From assembly GCA_023957775.1 (NCBI GenBank), contig JAMLGR010000001.1:248001-312000 (forward strand): DNA of 64,000 bases, read 5' to 3'. The notes under the pieces were generated by a model. It saw only the letters and a list, made by a program, of their open reading frames with translations. It ran no database searches and was not told the origin of the DNA. The first letter of the stretch is position 1. Every line of letters begins with the position of its first letter. Source of the DNA: Fimbriimonadaceae bacterium. GTDB lineage: Bacteria; Armatimonadota; Fimbriimonadia; Fimbriimonadales; Fimbriimonadaceae. Below are positions 15,059 to 23,081 of this stretch, in pieces. The translations under genes and the position numbers were made by a program.

Positions 15059-17770
15059 TCACAAACGGAAGCACTCCTCCGCCGGCCGGAGAACCCGGTC
15101 CATCCACAACGGCCGCCGCAGCGGCCCCTGGGCGGGCTTCGTCTTCCCCAGCCACTCGCGGTACACCTCCATCGACTTGCCCGTGTCCACCACCACGTCC
15201 CCGTAGCGGTCGTCCCGACCCGCCTTCTCGACCACTACCCGCTGATGCCAGCAGTGCTGGCCGCTCACCGGGTCGGGCTGGACGCCGAACGTGAGGTTCT
15301 GGTGCACGCCGCCGTCGGTCCACCAGATGCGGCCGGTGTCCTTGTCGGAGCTGGCGTACGGACCGATGCCTTCCGTCCGGCGGAACCGCACGACGCCGCC
15401 CGACAACTCCTCGCGCACGACCTTGGGCGCGGCCTGCTGGTCGGTGGCGTTCCCGTCGAACAGCCGCCAGCGACCCAGATGGTGCGAACACGCCACCACG
15501 CCGGGGCGCAGCCCCTCCGTGACCCACGCCTTGTTCACGTAGTGCCCGATGCGGGTTTTCACCTTCACCAGATCGCCCGTCTTCACCCCCAACCGCGCCG
15601 CGTCGGAGGGGTTGAACCATACCGGGTTCGCGTTCGACAGCTCGTACAACCACTTCGAATTCGCCGAGCGGGTGTGGATGAGCGTCGGGATGCGGAACGT
15701 GGGCACCAGCACAAATTCGAACTCTCCCGGCTTCTGGTCGCCCCGGTGCACGTGGGTGCGCACGTAGCCCGGCATCGCCTGCTCCTCCCAGCCCCACTCC
15801 TTCATCGTCGGGCTGTACAGCTCGAGCTTGCCCGACGGGGTCTTGAAGCCGTGCCCGTAGTCGTGGTACGCGTCCTTCTTCACCTCGAACGCCCCGTACT
15901 TGCTCATGTACCCGTAAGGGCTCAGGCCCTCGGAGGCGGCGGCTTCCGGCAGCCCCGGCACGGAGTTCTCGAAGATCCACGAGTAGTACTCCTTCAAGGT
16001 CACCTTCTCGCCGGGGCGGTAGGGCGACTCGTAATGCTTGCGGATGCCCAGCGAACCGTCGGGGTCGACGCGCCACGACAGCTCGATCCAGAACTCGGCC
16101 TCCTCCCATACCTCGCCGGGGTTCGCTTGGTAGGTGAACGCGATCGTCTCGCCCATCCGCTCGCGCGCGACGCGGAGCACGGGCTGGCGGAAGCCGATCC
16201 ACTTCGAGGCGTGTGTCTCCTGGCTCATCAAGTCGTGCCGCTCGGCGCCGTTGCCCATGGGCAGCACGTAGTCCGCGTACTGCGCGGTCTCGCTCCACAC
16301 GGGGGTCAGGGCCGCGTGCAGGCCGACCTTGGACTCGTCGCGCAGCATCTTCTCCCACATCAGGCCATCGGGGTTCGTCCACACCGGGTTGTACACACGG
16401 GTGAAGTACACGTCGAGCTTGCCGCGGCCTTCCTCGAGGAAGTGAGGAAGCAGAAACGAGAGTTCGTGGTACGCGAGCGGCCACTCCTTCGGATACAGAA
16501 GCTCGCTCCACACCTTCTGGGGCTCGGGCTTGCTGAAGGGGGCGGGCACGTACTTGTTGTCCGAGTGGAGGTTCGTGCCGCCTTCGGTGCCCACCGCGCC
16601 CGCCAGCACCGTGAGGAGCTGAAGGCACCGCGCGACCTGCCAGCCGCCCTCGTTGCCCGCCGCGGCGTTGCGCCACACGTGCGTGGCGAAGGCCGAGCCC
16701 GCCGCGCCGATCTCGCGGGCGACGGTCCGAACGACCTCGGCGTCCACCCCGCACTCTTCGGCCGCGGCTTCGGGCGTGTAGGGTGCGTAGTGGTCTTTCA
16801 AGGCACCCAGGAAAGCGTCGAAGGAGGGCCCGGGCGCCGCCTCGGGGGAGCTCCACAAGGGCGACTCTTCGGAACCGATCTCGTCTTTTGACTCCTCAGG
16901 TCGTTCGCCGGTGAGGAAGCCGTAGGTGGCCTCCCAATTCACGTTCTGCTGCAAGAACCCGCGGTCGATCAGATTCTCCTGGAGCATCACGTTCGCGATC
17001 GCCAGCAGCAGGAAGGGCTCGGTGCCGGGCCATGGGGCCAGCCAATAGTCCGCCTTGGTGGCGGTGTTCGAAAGGCGCACGTCCACCACGGCGATCTTCG
17101 CGCCGCGGGTCTTCCCTTCCATGATCCGCTGCGCGTGCGGGTTGAAGTAGTGGCCCGTTTCCAGGTGCGCCGAGAGCATGAGGATGAACTTCGCGTTCGC
17201 ATGGTCGGGCGACGGGCGGTCCGAACCCGACCAGAGCGCGTAGCCCACGCGCGCGGAGGCGGAGCAGACGTTCGTGTGGCTGTTGTGCCCGTCGATGCCC
17301 CACGACTGCAGCACGCGGTTCACGTATCCGTCCTCGCCCGGCCGGCCCACGTGGTACATGATCTCCTTCTGCCGGTTTTCGAGCAGCGCCTTGCGGATGC
17401 GCGCCGCGAACGTGTCCAACACCTCGTGCCACGTGGTCTTCTCGAACTTGCCGGAGCCCCTCGGCCCCACGCGCCTCATGGGATAGAGGATGCGGTTCGG
17501 ATCCTCGATCTGGTTGATGGTGGCGGGCCCTTTCGCGCAGTTCTTCCCCCTCGAGCCGGGGTGGTACGGGTTGCCTTCGAGCTTGCGGACCTTGAGGTTC
17601 TCCTTGTCCACGAACGCCATCAGCCCGCATGCCGCCTCGCAGTTGAAGCAGATGGTGGGCACGAGCATCGACCGCCGCTCGACCTTCTTCGGCCACGCGT
17701 CGGGGTCGTAGTCGACGAACTCGTCCCACTGGGACTCGGGGGGAAAGGACTCGAGGGGCGTGGTGTCCAT
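15059..17770 (-). CDS. molybdopterin-dependent oxidoreductase, catalytic subunit
   Basis: 903 residues of the DMSO-reductase superfamily. C41-x2-C44-x3-C48 and C78 (in KNCAKGP) bind an N-terminal [4Fe-4S] cluster. GRPGEDGYVNRVLQSWGIDGHNSHTN and the C-terminal segment from LYSPTMKEWGWEEQ onward match the bis-MGD domains. There is no Tat leader (start MDTTPLESFPPESQWDE), so unlike PsrA or DmsA it may stay in the cytoplasm. The Fe-S/membrane partner lies on the same strand at 18.5-20 kb, but two genes on the other strand intervene. The start is ATG 17770 with GATAAT 10 bases upstream. The substrate cannot be told by eye; polysulfide, thiosulfate or S/N-oxide reductase or formate dehydrogenase-like roles are all possible. 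Confidence 0.88.
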   Translation of the reverse strand: MDTTPLESFPPESQWDEFVDYDPDAWPKKVERRSMLVPTICFNCEAACGLMAFVDKENLKVRKLEGNPYHPGSRGKNCAKGPATINQIEDPNRILYPMRRVGPRGSGKFEKTTWHEVLDTFAARIRKALLENRQKEIMYHVGRPGEDGYVNRVLQSWGIDGHNSHTNVCSASARVGYALWSGSDRPSPDHANAKFILMLSAHLETGHYFNPHAQRIMEGKTRGAKIAVVDVRLSNTATKADYWLAPWPGTEPFLLLAIANVMLQENLIDRGFLQQNVNWEATYGFLTGERPEESKDEIGSEESPLWSSPEAAPGPSFDAFLGALKDHYAPYTPEAAAEECGVDAEVVRTVAREIGAAGSAFATHVWRNAAAGNEGGWQVARCLQLLTVLAGAVGTEGGTNLHSDNKYVPAPFSKPEPQKVWSELLYPKEWPLAYHELSFLLPHFLEEGRGKLDVYFTRVYNPVWTNPDGLMWEKMLRDESKVGLHAALTPVWSETAQYADYVLPMGNGAERHDLMSQETHASKWIGFRQPVLRVARERMGETIAFTYQANPGEVWEEAEFWIELSWRVDPDGSLGIRKHYESPYRPGEKVTLKEYYSWIFENSVPGLPEAAASEGLSPYGYMSKYGAFEVKKDAYHDYGHGFKTPSGKLELYSPTMKEWGWEEQAMPGYVRTHVHRGDQKPGEFEFVLVPTFRIPTLIHTRSANSKWLYELSNANPVWFNPSDAARLGVKTGDLVKVKTRIGHYVNKAWVTEGLRPGVVACSHHLGRWRLFDGNATDQQAAPKVVREELSGGVVRFRRTEGIGPYASSDKDTGRIWWTDGGVHQNLTFGVQPDPVSGQHCWHQRVVVEKAGRDDRYGDVVVDTGKSMEVYREWLGKTKPAQGPLRRPLWMDRVLRPAEECFRL

Positions 17771-17871
17771 GGGGGCTTCGATTATCCCTGATCGAGTCCT
17801 CCCTGCGGGCCTGATAGGGGTGCAGGCCTCTACCGATCGCCCCACGAGCACTCCCCAGGTACAATGGAACC

Positions 17872-18063
17872 ATGGCGCGGAGAGGTTGGACCATCCGGGT
17901 GGGAGATCGGTCCCAGCTTGAAGCCGAACGCCTCGAAGCGTGGCGTCGGATGGCGCCTAACGAGAGGCTTCGGGAATACGAGAAACTCCTCGCGATCTGG
18001 TGGGCAGGCAGTGAGTCGCGACTTCGAAGATCTGTTCGCATCGTTAGCCGACCACAACGTTGA
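17872..18063 (+). CDS. small basic helical protein paired with nucleotidyltransferase
   Basis: 63 residues: WTIRVGDRSQLEAERLEAWRRMAPNERLREYEKLLAIWWAGSESR. The centre is a charged amphipathic helix. TACAAT stands exactly 6 bases before its ATG. The last 53 bases overlap the nucleotidyltransferase gene in another frame, which implies translational coupling. Small helical proteins encoded directly before DUF6036/AbiEii-like nucleotidyltransferases could act as partner or antitoxin; that is inference. Function not recognised. Confidence 0.65.
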   Translation: MARRGWTIRVGDRSQLEAERLEAWRRMAPNERLREYEKLLAIWWAGSESRLRRSVRIVSRPQR

Positions 18064-18472
18064 GTTCCTGGTCGTGGGCTCGACCTTGCTCGCGTTTTAT
18101 GGAAGGCCGAGGTACACCGAGGACATCGATCTCTGGGTCCGCAGATCGGGTGCCAACCTCGAAAACCTGGCCGATGCACTCGATGCGTTCGGGCTCGAGG
18201 TTGACCGCGAGGCGATCCGAGGTCTCGCCCAACCCAGCGATCAAATGATCGTTCTCGGTGCCGCTCCTCAGGTCGTCGATCTTCTCAACGACTTAGAGGG
18301 GCTCGATTTCGAATCCGCTTGGAGGAGCCGCCAATCCGCCACCCTCTTTGGTTCGAATGTCTTCGTTCTCAGTCGCCAAGACTTCGTCGCATCCAAAAAG
18401 GCGGCCGGCCGGCCAAAGGACCTTGCCGACCTAGCGCTCCTGCAAGAGGTCGAAGAAGCAGATTCGGATTAG
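18011..18472 (+). CDS. nucleotidyltransferase (MNT / AbiEii / DUF6036-like)
   Basis: 153 residues from the GTG at 18011. It has the minimal nucleotidyltransferase signature: FLVVGSTLLAFYGRPRYTEDIDLWV, with G23-S24 and D38-x-D40. DFVASKKAAGRPKDLADLALLQ near the C-terminus is typical of DUF6036/AbiEii proteins. Relatives include type IV toxins that add nucleotides to tRNA (AbiEii, MenA). Together with the overlapping small upstream gene it may form a toxin-antitoxin-like pair. It sits, reversed, between the molybdenum catalytic gene and its Fe-S/membrane partner. Confidence 0.75.
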   Translation: MSRDFEDLFASLADHNVEFLVVGSTLLAFYGRPRYTEDIDLWVRRSGANLENLADALDAFGLEVDREAIRGLAQPSDQMIVLGAAPQVVDLLNDLEGLDFESAWRSRQSATLFGSNVFVLSRQDFVASKKAAGRPKDLADLALLQEVEEADSD

Positions 18473-18528
18473 AGCTTGTGCTCGCTTGAAGCCGAAGGCT
18501 CTTCAGGCGTTGGCGAAGAGATAACCCC

Positions 18529-20037
18529 CTACGAGAGCGGCGGCAGTTGGCCCGCCCGTACGAACGCGTGCTCGTAGAGATAGAGGCCAACAAGGGCAGG
18601 GACCCACGCCCAGAACGGGGCGAGAACCACCAGGACCACGGCGGAGGCGAGCAACCAAAGGGACGCGTCGAAGGCGGGAACGACCCCAAGCCTTACCTTG
18701 CGTAGGAAACCCACGGCTTGGCTCGCGTTGGCCGTGGGGTGCGGAGCCGTGAGCTCTCGAAACACAAATTGAAGATGACCCACGATGGCCACAACGGCGA
18801 CCGTCTTGAGCACCCAACCAGGATTCGCCTCAAGCGCGAGAGCAACCACGCTCCCGCACAAGACCGCCTGCACCAACAGGTGCGGCAGGAGCTGCTTGCT
18901 CTCCCACAGATCCCTTCCCTTGCACTGAGCGAACAGGAACGCGGTGTAGCCGGCCGCCAGGAGGGCGACGGGCCAGTTCAGGAGGCGAAGCCCTTCGACC
19001 AGCCCCCCCGTCCAGTGCACCGCGCGAGAGCCTGCGGCCACCGCAACGCCGGTCGGCTGAGGAAAGGCGACTTGCGCCACAAGGGTCGCCACGATCAGGA
19101 GGGAGAACACGGTCAGCACCATTCCCCCTTTCACCAGCCATGACTTGAAGTTCGGGCGTGTCAGCATGGTGTAGAATTTGCCGGGCTTCGCCAAGTCCTC
19201 GACCAAGAGAAAGAGGGTGATCAGCGTGAACAGAAGCGCCCCTGCCTCGTACCGCCAATCCGTCGCCCCCCGTGCGGCAAACGGCGCCATCAGCACAAGA
19301 CCGGCGGCAAGCCCCTTCGTCAAGAGGTAAAGCGCGACCGGCCAGCCCCACTCGACTTTGTGGTCGGTGTCGAGCGCCAGCAGCGCTTCGGCTTGCGACT
19401 GTCCGCTGCGGTCCGCCAGTTCGGGTTTGCGTGCAGGGTCTTCGCTCCACAGAAAGGCTCCCCGCCGCTCCGCGACACCCGGCTCCAAAGCCGCGGGGCT
19501 CGCGCCGATGTAGCGCACGTTCGGGCCGGTCTTCTGCTCGGGCCTGCGCGTCTTGGTCTCGTGCTGCTTGAGCATCAGCGACACGCGCGAGGTGGGATCG
19601 TGGAAGTCGCCCGGCACGATCGCCCCGACGGGGCACACGGTCACGCACGCGGGCTCCAGCCCCCTCTCCACGCGGTGCGCGCAGAAATGGCACTTCTCCA
19701 CCGCGCCCTTGTCCTCGTTGAGATACAGCGCGTCGTACGGGCAAGCCTGCATGCACGCTCGGCACCCGATGCACGCGTCCCGGTCCACATCCACGATGCC
19801 GTCGGGGCGCTTTTTGAGCGCGTTGACCGGGCAGATCGTCACGCACGGCGCGTCGGTGCAGTGGTTGCAGCGCTGCACGAGAAAGTTGCGCTTCACGTCG
19901 GGGTACTTGCCCACCTCGACGTACTTCACCGAGGTGCGGAAGTTCCCCAGCGGCACGCCGTTCTCAGCCTTGCACGCCGTGGTGCACGCGTGGCACCCGA
20001 TGCACGTGTCCTGGTTGATGACGAAGCCGTACTGCAT
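18529..20037 (-). CDS. fused four-cluster ferredoxin / NrfD-DmsC-like membrane subunit
   Basis: 502 residues, two parts. Residues 1-140 carry sixteen cysteines in four groups (C12/15/18/22, C57/60/65/69, C89/92/95/99, C116/119/131/135), the DmsB/PsrB four-[4Fe-4S] wire. After a linker with HETKTRRPEQKTGPNVRYIG, residues from about 225 hold about eight hydrophobic segments resembling the quinone-reactive anchors NrfD/PsrC/DmsC. These subunits are normally separate genes; here no stop intervenes. It would pass electrons between quinone and the molybdenum subunit at 15-17.8 kb. Its ATG follows the Gfo/Idh/MocA stop by 14 bases. Confidence 0.85.
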   Translation of the reverse strand: MQYGFVINQDTCIGCHACTTACKAENGVPLGNFRTSVKYVEVGKYPDVKRNFLVQRCNHCTDAPCVTICPVNALKKRPDGIVDVDRDACIGCRACMQACPYDALYLNEDKGAVEKCHFCAHRVERGLEPACVTVCPVGAIVPGDFHDPTSRVSLMLKQHETKTRRPEQKTGPNVRYIGASPAALEPGVAERRGAFLWSEDPARKPELADRSGQSQAEALLALDTDHKVEWGWPVALYLLTKGLAAGLVLMAPFAARGATDWRYEAGALLFTLITLFLLVEDLAKPGKFYTMLTRPNFKSWLVKGGMVLTVFSLLIVATLVAQVAFPQPTGVAVAAGSRAVHWTGGLVEGLRLLNWPVALLAAGYTAFLFAQCKGRDLWESKQLLPHLLVQAVLCGSVVALALEANPGWVLKTVAVVAIVGHLQFVFRELTAPHPTANASQAVGFLRKVRLGVVPAFDASLWLLASAVVLVVLAPFWAWVPALVGLYLYEHAFVRAGQLPPLS

Positions 20038-20051
20038 GGGGGAGTGACTTC

Positions 20052-21125
20052 CTAAAAGGACACGTCGATCGGTTCTTCCTTGCCGGAGTCGCTGCTCTTG
20101 TACATGGCGTCAAAGATCGCGTTGAGGATCAGGCCCTCTTCTCCGGGGACCGGCGACGTGCCGCCTTGCAAGATCGCGTCGATGAAGGCATGCACCTCGG
20201 CCGTGTAGGCGGACTCCACTTTCGGCACGTTGATCGGTTTCAAGTTGAAGAGCTGCTTGTCCTGTTCGGTGAAGATCGAGACCGCGTCGTCGCCCCACCC
20301 CTTCACAATGGCGCCGGCCTTGGTTCCGAAGAGCTGCGTCGCGAACGGATCCCCGTCCAAATTGCCCATGAAGCTGCTCTCCAGCACGACCACGGCCCCG
20401 TTGTCGAACTTGATCAGGCCCACGGCGAAATCCTCCACGGTGAAGGCCGCCCGATCGTAGTCGCCCCAGTTGTTGAAAAGCTCGGGATTGGTGCCCAGCA
20501 TGTTCCACGTCTTGGCGCTCGCGCTCACGGGTTTCGGATAGCCCATGAGGTGGAGCGTCATGTCGAGGATGTGCACCCCGATGTCGATCAGCGGGCCGCC
20601 ACCCTGTTTCTCCTTGTCGATGAACACGCCCCACCCCGGCACGCCCCGTCGCCGCAGCGCCTGGGCGCGCGCGTAGTAGATGTCGCCCATATGGCCGGCG
20701 TCGATGTACTCCTTCATGAAGCGCATCGGACCGCTGAACCGCTGCTGAAGGGCAACCTGCAGGATCTTCCCACTGTCCCGCGCCGCCTGACACATCGCTC
20801 GGGACTCCGCGGCATTCATCGCAAGCGGCTTCTCGCACAGCACGTGCTTGCCCGCTTGGAGCGCCCGCACCGTCGGGTCCTTGTGCACGGCGTTCGGCGT
20901 CGTCACCGAAACCGCGTCGATCTCGGGGTCTGCGATCAAGTCCCGGTAGTCCTTGTAGGTCCGCGTGACGCCGAACTTCGTTTTCGCCGCCTTCTCTGCG
21001 ACCGGGTCGATATCGCAAATCGCGACGATCTCGCACTTCTCGGCAAGGCCGGTGTAAGCCGGCATGTGGCACGTTTGCGCAATGCTCCCGGTCCCGATGA
21101 TCCCAACACGCACTTTCCGATCCAT
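20052..21125 (-). CDS. Gfo/Idh/MocA family oxidoreductase
   Basis: 357 residues. The NAD(P)-binding Rossmann start is RKVRVGIIGTGSIAQTCHMPAY; the family lysine-proline motif is HVLCEKPLAMN and the second-domain motif GGGPLIDIGVHILDM, where the His is usually catalytic. Members oxidise or reduce sugars, inositols and related compounds; the substrate is not predictable. Start ATG 21125 with a GAAGGAG site 5-6 bases upstream; an ATG 50 codons earlier gives an Arg-rich, unlikely extension. It directly precedes the Fe-S/NrfD gene and may share its transcript, though a metabolic link is not obvious. Confidence 0.9.
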   Translation of the reverse strand: MDRKVRVGIIGTGSIAQTCHMPAYTGLAEKCEIVAICDIDPVAEKAAKTKFGVTRTYKDYRDLIADPEIDAVSVTTPNAVHKDPTVRALQAGKHVLCEKPLAMNAAESRAMCQAARDSGKILQVALQQRFSGPMRFMKEYIDAGHMGDIYYARAQALRRRGVPGWGVFIDKEKQGGGPLIDIGVHILDMTLHLMGYPKPVSASAKTWNMLGTNPELFNNWGDYDRAAFTVEDFAVGLIKFDNGAVVVLESSFMGNLDGDPFATQLFGTKAGAIVKGWGDDAVSIFTEQDKQLFNLKPINVPKVESAYTAEVHAFIDAILQGGTSPVPGEEGLILNAIFDAMYKSSDSGKEEPIDVSF

Positions 21126-21156
21126 GAACTGCTCCTTCCCCGTCCGCCGGACGAGA

Positions 21157-21957
21157 TTACCGAGGCGTGCCGCTCGGATGCGTCTCCGCTTCCGCCAAAG
21201 CTTGCTCGTCCGGCACCTCGTCCTCCGGAGCACGCGGACCGTTTCGGACCGCCAACCACGATCCGCCGATCGCAATCACCGCCATCCCCAGCCAAAAGAG
21301 CCACGAAGGCATCTCGGGCACTTCGAACGGTAACGGCGCACCGGGATGCCCGCCATCGTACCAACGCACGAACGAGTGGCCCGAGATGAACACGAGTTTG
21401 AGCCCAGCCCACCCGACCAGCACGTACGCAACGTGGTCGAGAACGGGGTACTTCTCCAAGATCCGGATGAAATAGGACGCGGCGAACCGCAAGATCACAA
21501 TCCCGAGGATCGCCCCCGCGATCACCACCCAGAGCTTGTCGGGATGCCGCACCGTATCCACTACGGCCACGGCGACGATCACGCTGTCCAGCGCGAAGGC
21601 CGTGTCCACCAGGTTCAGGTACACGACCGTGGCCCAAAAGCCCATCTTCTTGCCCTTGATCTCCTTCTCCGACGCGTGGTCGATGAAGTGCTTGACCGGG
21701 AGGTACAGAAGATAGATGGCGCCGATGAGTTGGAGCCACCAGAACGAGATGATGAAGGCGGCCAGCAGGATCGCCGCGGAGCGCAGGATGAACGCCCCCC
21801 CGAGCCCGTACATCAGCGCCTTGCGCTGCATGTCCCGCGGCAGGTGCCGCACCATGATCGCAAGCACCAGAGCGTTGTCCGCCGAGAGCAGGGCCTCGAG
21901 AAGAATGAGGAATCCAACGGTGGCGAGGTCGCCCCACTCAAACAACTGACCGAACAT
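21157..21957 (-). CDS. TerC family integral membrane protein
   Basis: 266 residues with about seven to eight membrane segments. The opening FLILLEALLSADNALVLAIMV and the internal YLNLVDTAFALDSVIVAVAVV are the two acidic membrane motifs (SADNALV, DTAFALDSV) of the TerC/Alx superfamily. These are implicated in manganese export and metallation of secreted enzymes. The C-terminal 35 residues are acidic and soluble. TerC genes often follow a yybP-ykoY Mn riboswitch, but the 100 bases upstream here are too short and show none. It is divergent from the FmdB-like gene. Confidence 0.9.
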   Translation of the reverse strand: MFGQLFEWGDLATVGFLILLEALLSADNALVLAIMVRHLPRDMQRKALMYGLGGAFILRSAAILLAAFIISFWWLQLIGAIYLLYLPVKHFIDHASEKEIKGKKMGFWATVVYLNLVDTAFALDSVIVAVAVVDTVRHPDKLWVVIAGAILGIVILRFAASYFIRILEKYPVLDHVAYVLVGWAGLKLVFISGHSFVRWYDGGHPGAPLPFEVPEMPSWLFWLGMAVIAIGGSWLAVRNGPRAPEDEVPDEQALAEAETHPSGTPR

Positions 21958-22060
21958 AAATAGTGAAATCGCAACCCGCGGGAACTGCCACGGCCTCGTG
22001 GGTATTGTGTCACATTGGGTCCGGGGTCAGACGCCCTCGACTGCCAGGAAGAAGTTCGCC

Positions 22061-22306
22061 ATGCCGACCTACGTGTACGAGTGCCGCACCTGCGAAAAGG
22101 TGTTTGAAGTAGAGCAGAGGATCGTCGAAGACGCACTGAAGGATTGCGACTGCGGATCCAAGGGCTCCCTGCGAAGGCTGATCCAGCCGAGCGCCGTCAT
22201 GTTCAAGGGCTCCGGCTTCCACATCAACGATTACTCGAGCCCCGCGCCGAGTGCCTCCGAGCCCAAGGCCGAAGCGCCGGCCTGCTCCGGCGAACCCTCC
22301 AGCTGA
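22061..22306 (+). CDS. FmdB family zinc-ribbon protein
   Basis: 81 residues. MPTYVYECRTCEKVFEVEQ at the start and KDCDCGSKGSLRRLIQPSAVMFKGSGFHINDYSS are the standard FmdB/CxxC_CxxC_SSSS putative regulatory layout, with Cys pairs able to bind one zinc. The tail is Pro/Ala-rich. Function is unknown throughout the family, although it is widespread. The start is supported by the exact MPTYVYEC family N-terminus and an AGGAAGAAG site upstream. Confidence 0.88.
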   Translation: MPTYVYECRTCEKVFEVEQRIVEDALKDCDCGSKGSLRRLIQPSAVMFKGSGFHINDYSSPAPSASEPKAEAPACSGEPSS

Positions 22307-22408
22307 GGGGTTTGCGGTCCTGCGCCGGAGGCGTAGGAGCATCTTTCTCGCGGTAACCCCTGGGGTTCAGGGCGGCGCGCGAGCGCGCGCGCTCCCATGC
22401 CTCTTTGC

Positions 22409-22993
22409 CTATGAGGCGGCGGGTTCGGGCTCTTTCTTCTTGCGGGCGCGCTTCTTCGTGCCGCCCACACCCATCTCGACGCCGACCGCACCCTCGGTGA
22501 AGCTCGCCTTGACCTTGATGCGGCGGCTCACCTCTCCGGCCGACACGGTCGCCCAATTCGCGCGGTCGAGGGCCCACTGCCAACCGATGTCGGTGGGCGA
22601 GTAGAGGTACTCGACCCCCTCCTGAAGCACATCGCTCAGCATAGCCTTCAGGTCGTCGCGACCCTCCAGCACCTTCTCGCCCGCTGAAAGATTGGGCGTC
22701 AAGCCTACCGTGATCACCACGGGCTCTTCTTCGGGAGAGTTCTTTGTGCGCTTGGGCGCGTTGGCCTCCAACTGCTCGCTCACCGCTTCCAACTGGGCCG
22801 ACATGGCTTTCGTCAGCTTCTCGTAATCGTCGGGCCACTGCATCTGCTTGCCTTCATAAAGAGCCAGCGCGTGGCGCCCGGCCAGCGTCAAGGCGCTCGC
22901 CAGCAACGCGGCGTCGGCCGGCTTCAGTTTCGGATAGGACTTGCGGACGCTGTCCAGCGCAGTTTCAAGCTTGGTGAGATGACAGGTGATCAA
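22409..22993 (-). CDS. conserved hypothetical protein
   Basis: 194 residues, family not recognised. The N-terminal half is helical and charged (LTKLETALDSVRKSYPKLKPADAALLASALTLAGRHALALYEGKQMQWPDDYEKL). The middle VVITVGLTPNLSAGEKVLEGRDDLKAMLSDVL and SPTDIGWQWALDRANWATVSAGEVSRRIKVKASF look globular. The end is a Lys/Arg tail (GGTKKRARKKKEPEP), so nucleic-acid binding is possible. The start is TTG 22993, chosen for a GAGGAG site 8 bases upstream; no ATG fits. GC-alternating bases at about 22370-22395 lie just beyond its stop. Confidence 0.65.
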   Translation of the reverse strand: MITCHLTKLETALDSVRKSYPKLKPADAALLASALTLAGRHALALYEGKQMQWPDDYEKLTKAMSAQLEAVSEQLEANAPKRTKNSPEEEPVVITVGLTPNLSAGEKVLEGRDDLKAMLSDVLQEGVEYLYSPTDIGWQWALDRANWATVSAGEVSRRIKVKASFTEGAVGVEMGVGGTKKRARKKKEPEPAAS

Positions 22994-23081
22994 ACGGACT
23001 CCTCGTACAGGCGTAACCGGCGGAGATTTGCCGCGGCGGGTGCGCCATAATCTGCTTAGTTTACCTGCCCGGAGGATTTCA

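Noticed and set aside
21958-22060. yybP-ykoY manganese riboswitch before the TerC gene
   Set aside because: TerC genes often carry one, but the 100-base divergent gap is too short and lacks the conserved helices.
22366-22396. GC-alternating run and adjacent AACCCC-T-GGGGTT inverted repeat as a terminator
   Set aside because: The inverted repeat is only six bases per arm with no T-tract; the alternating G/C run is expected at this base composition.
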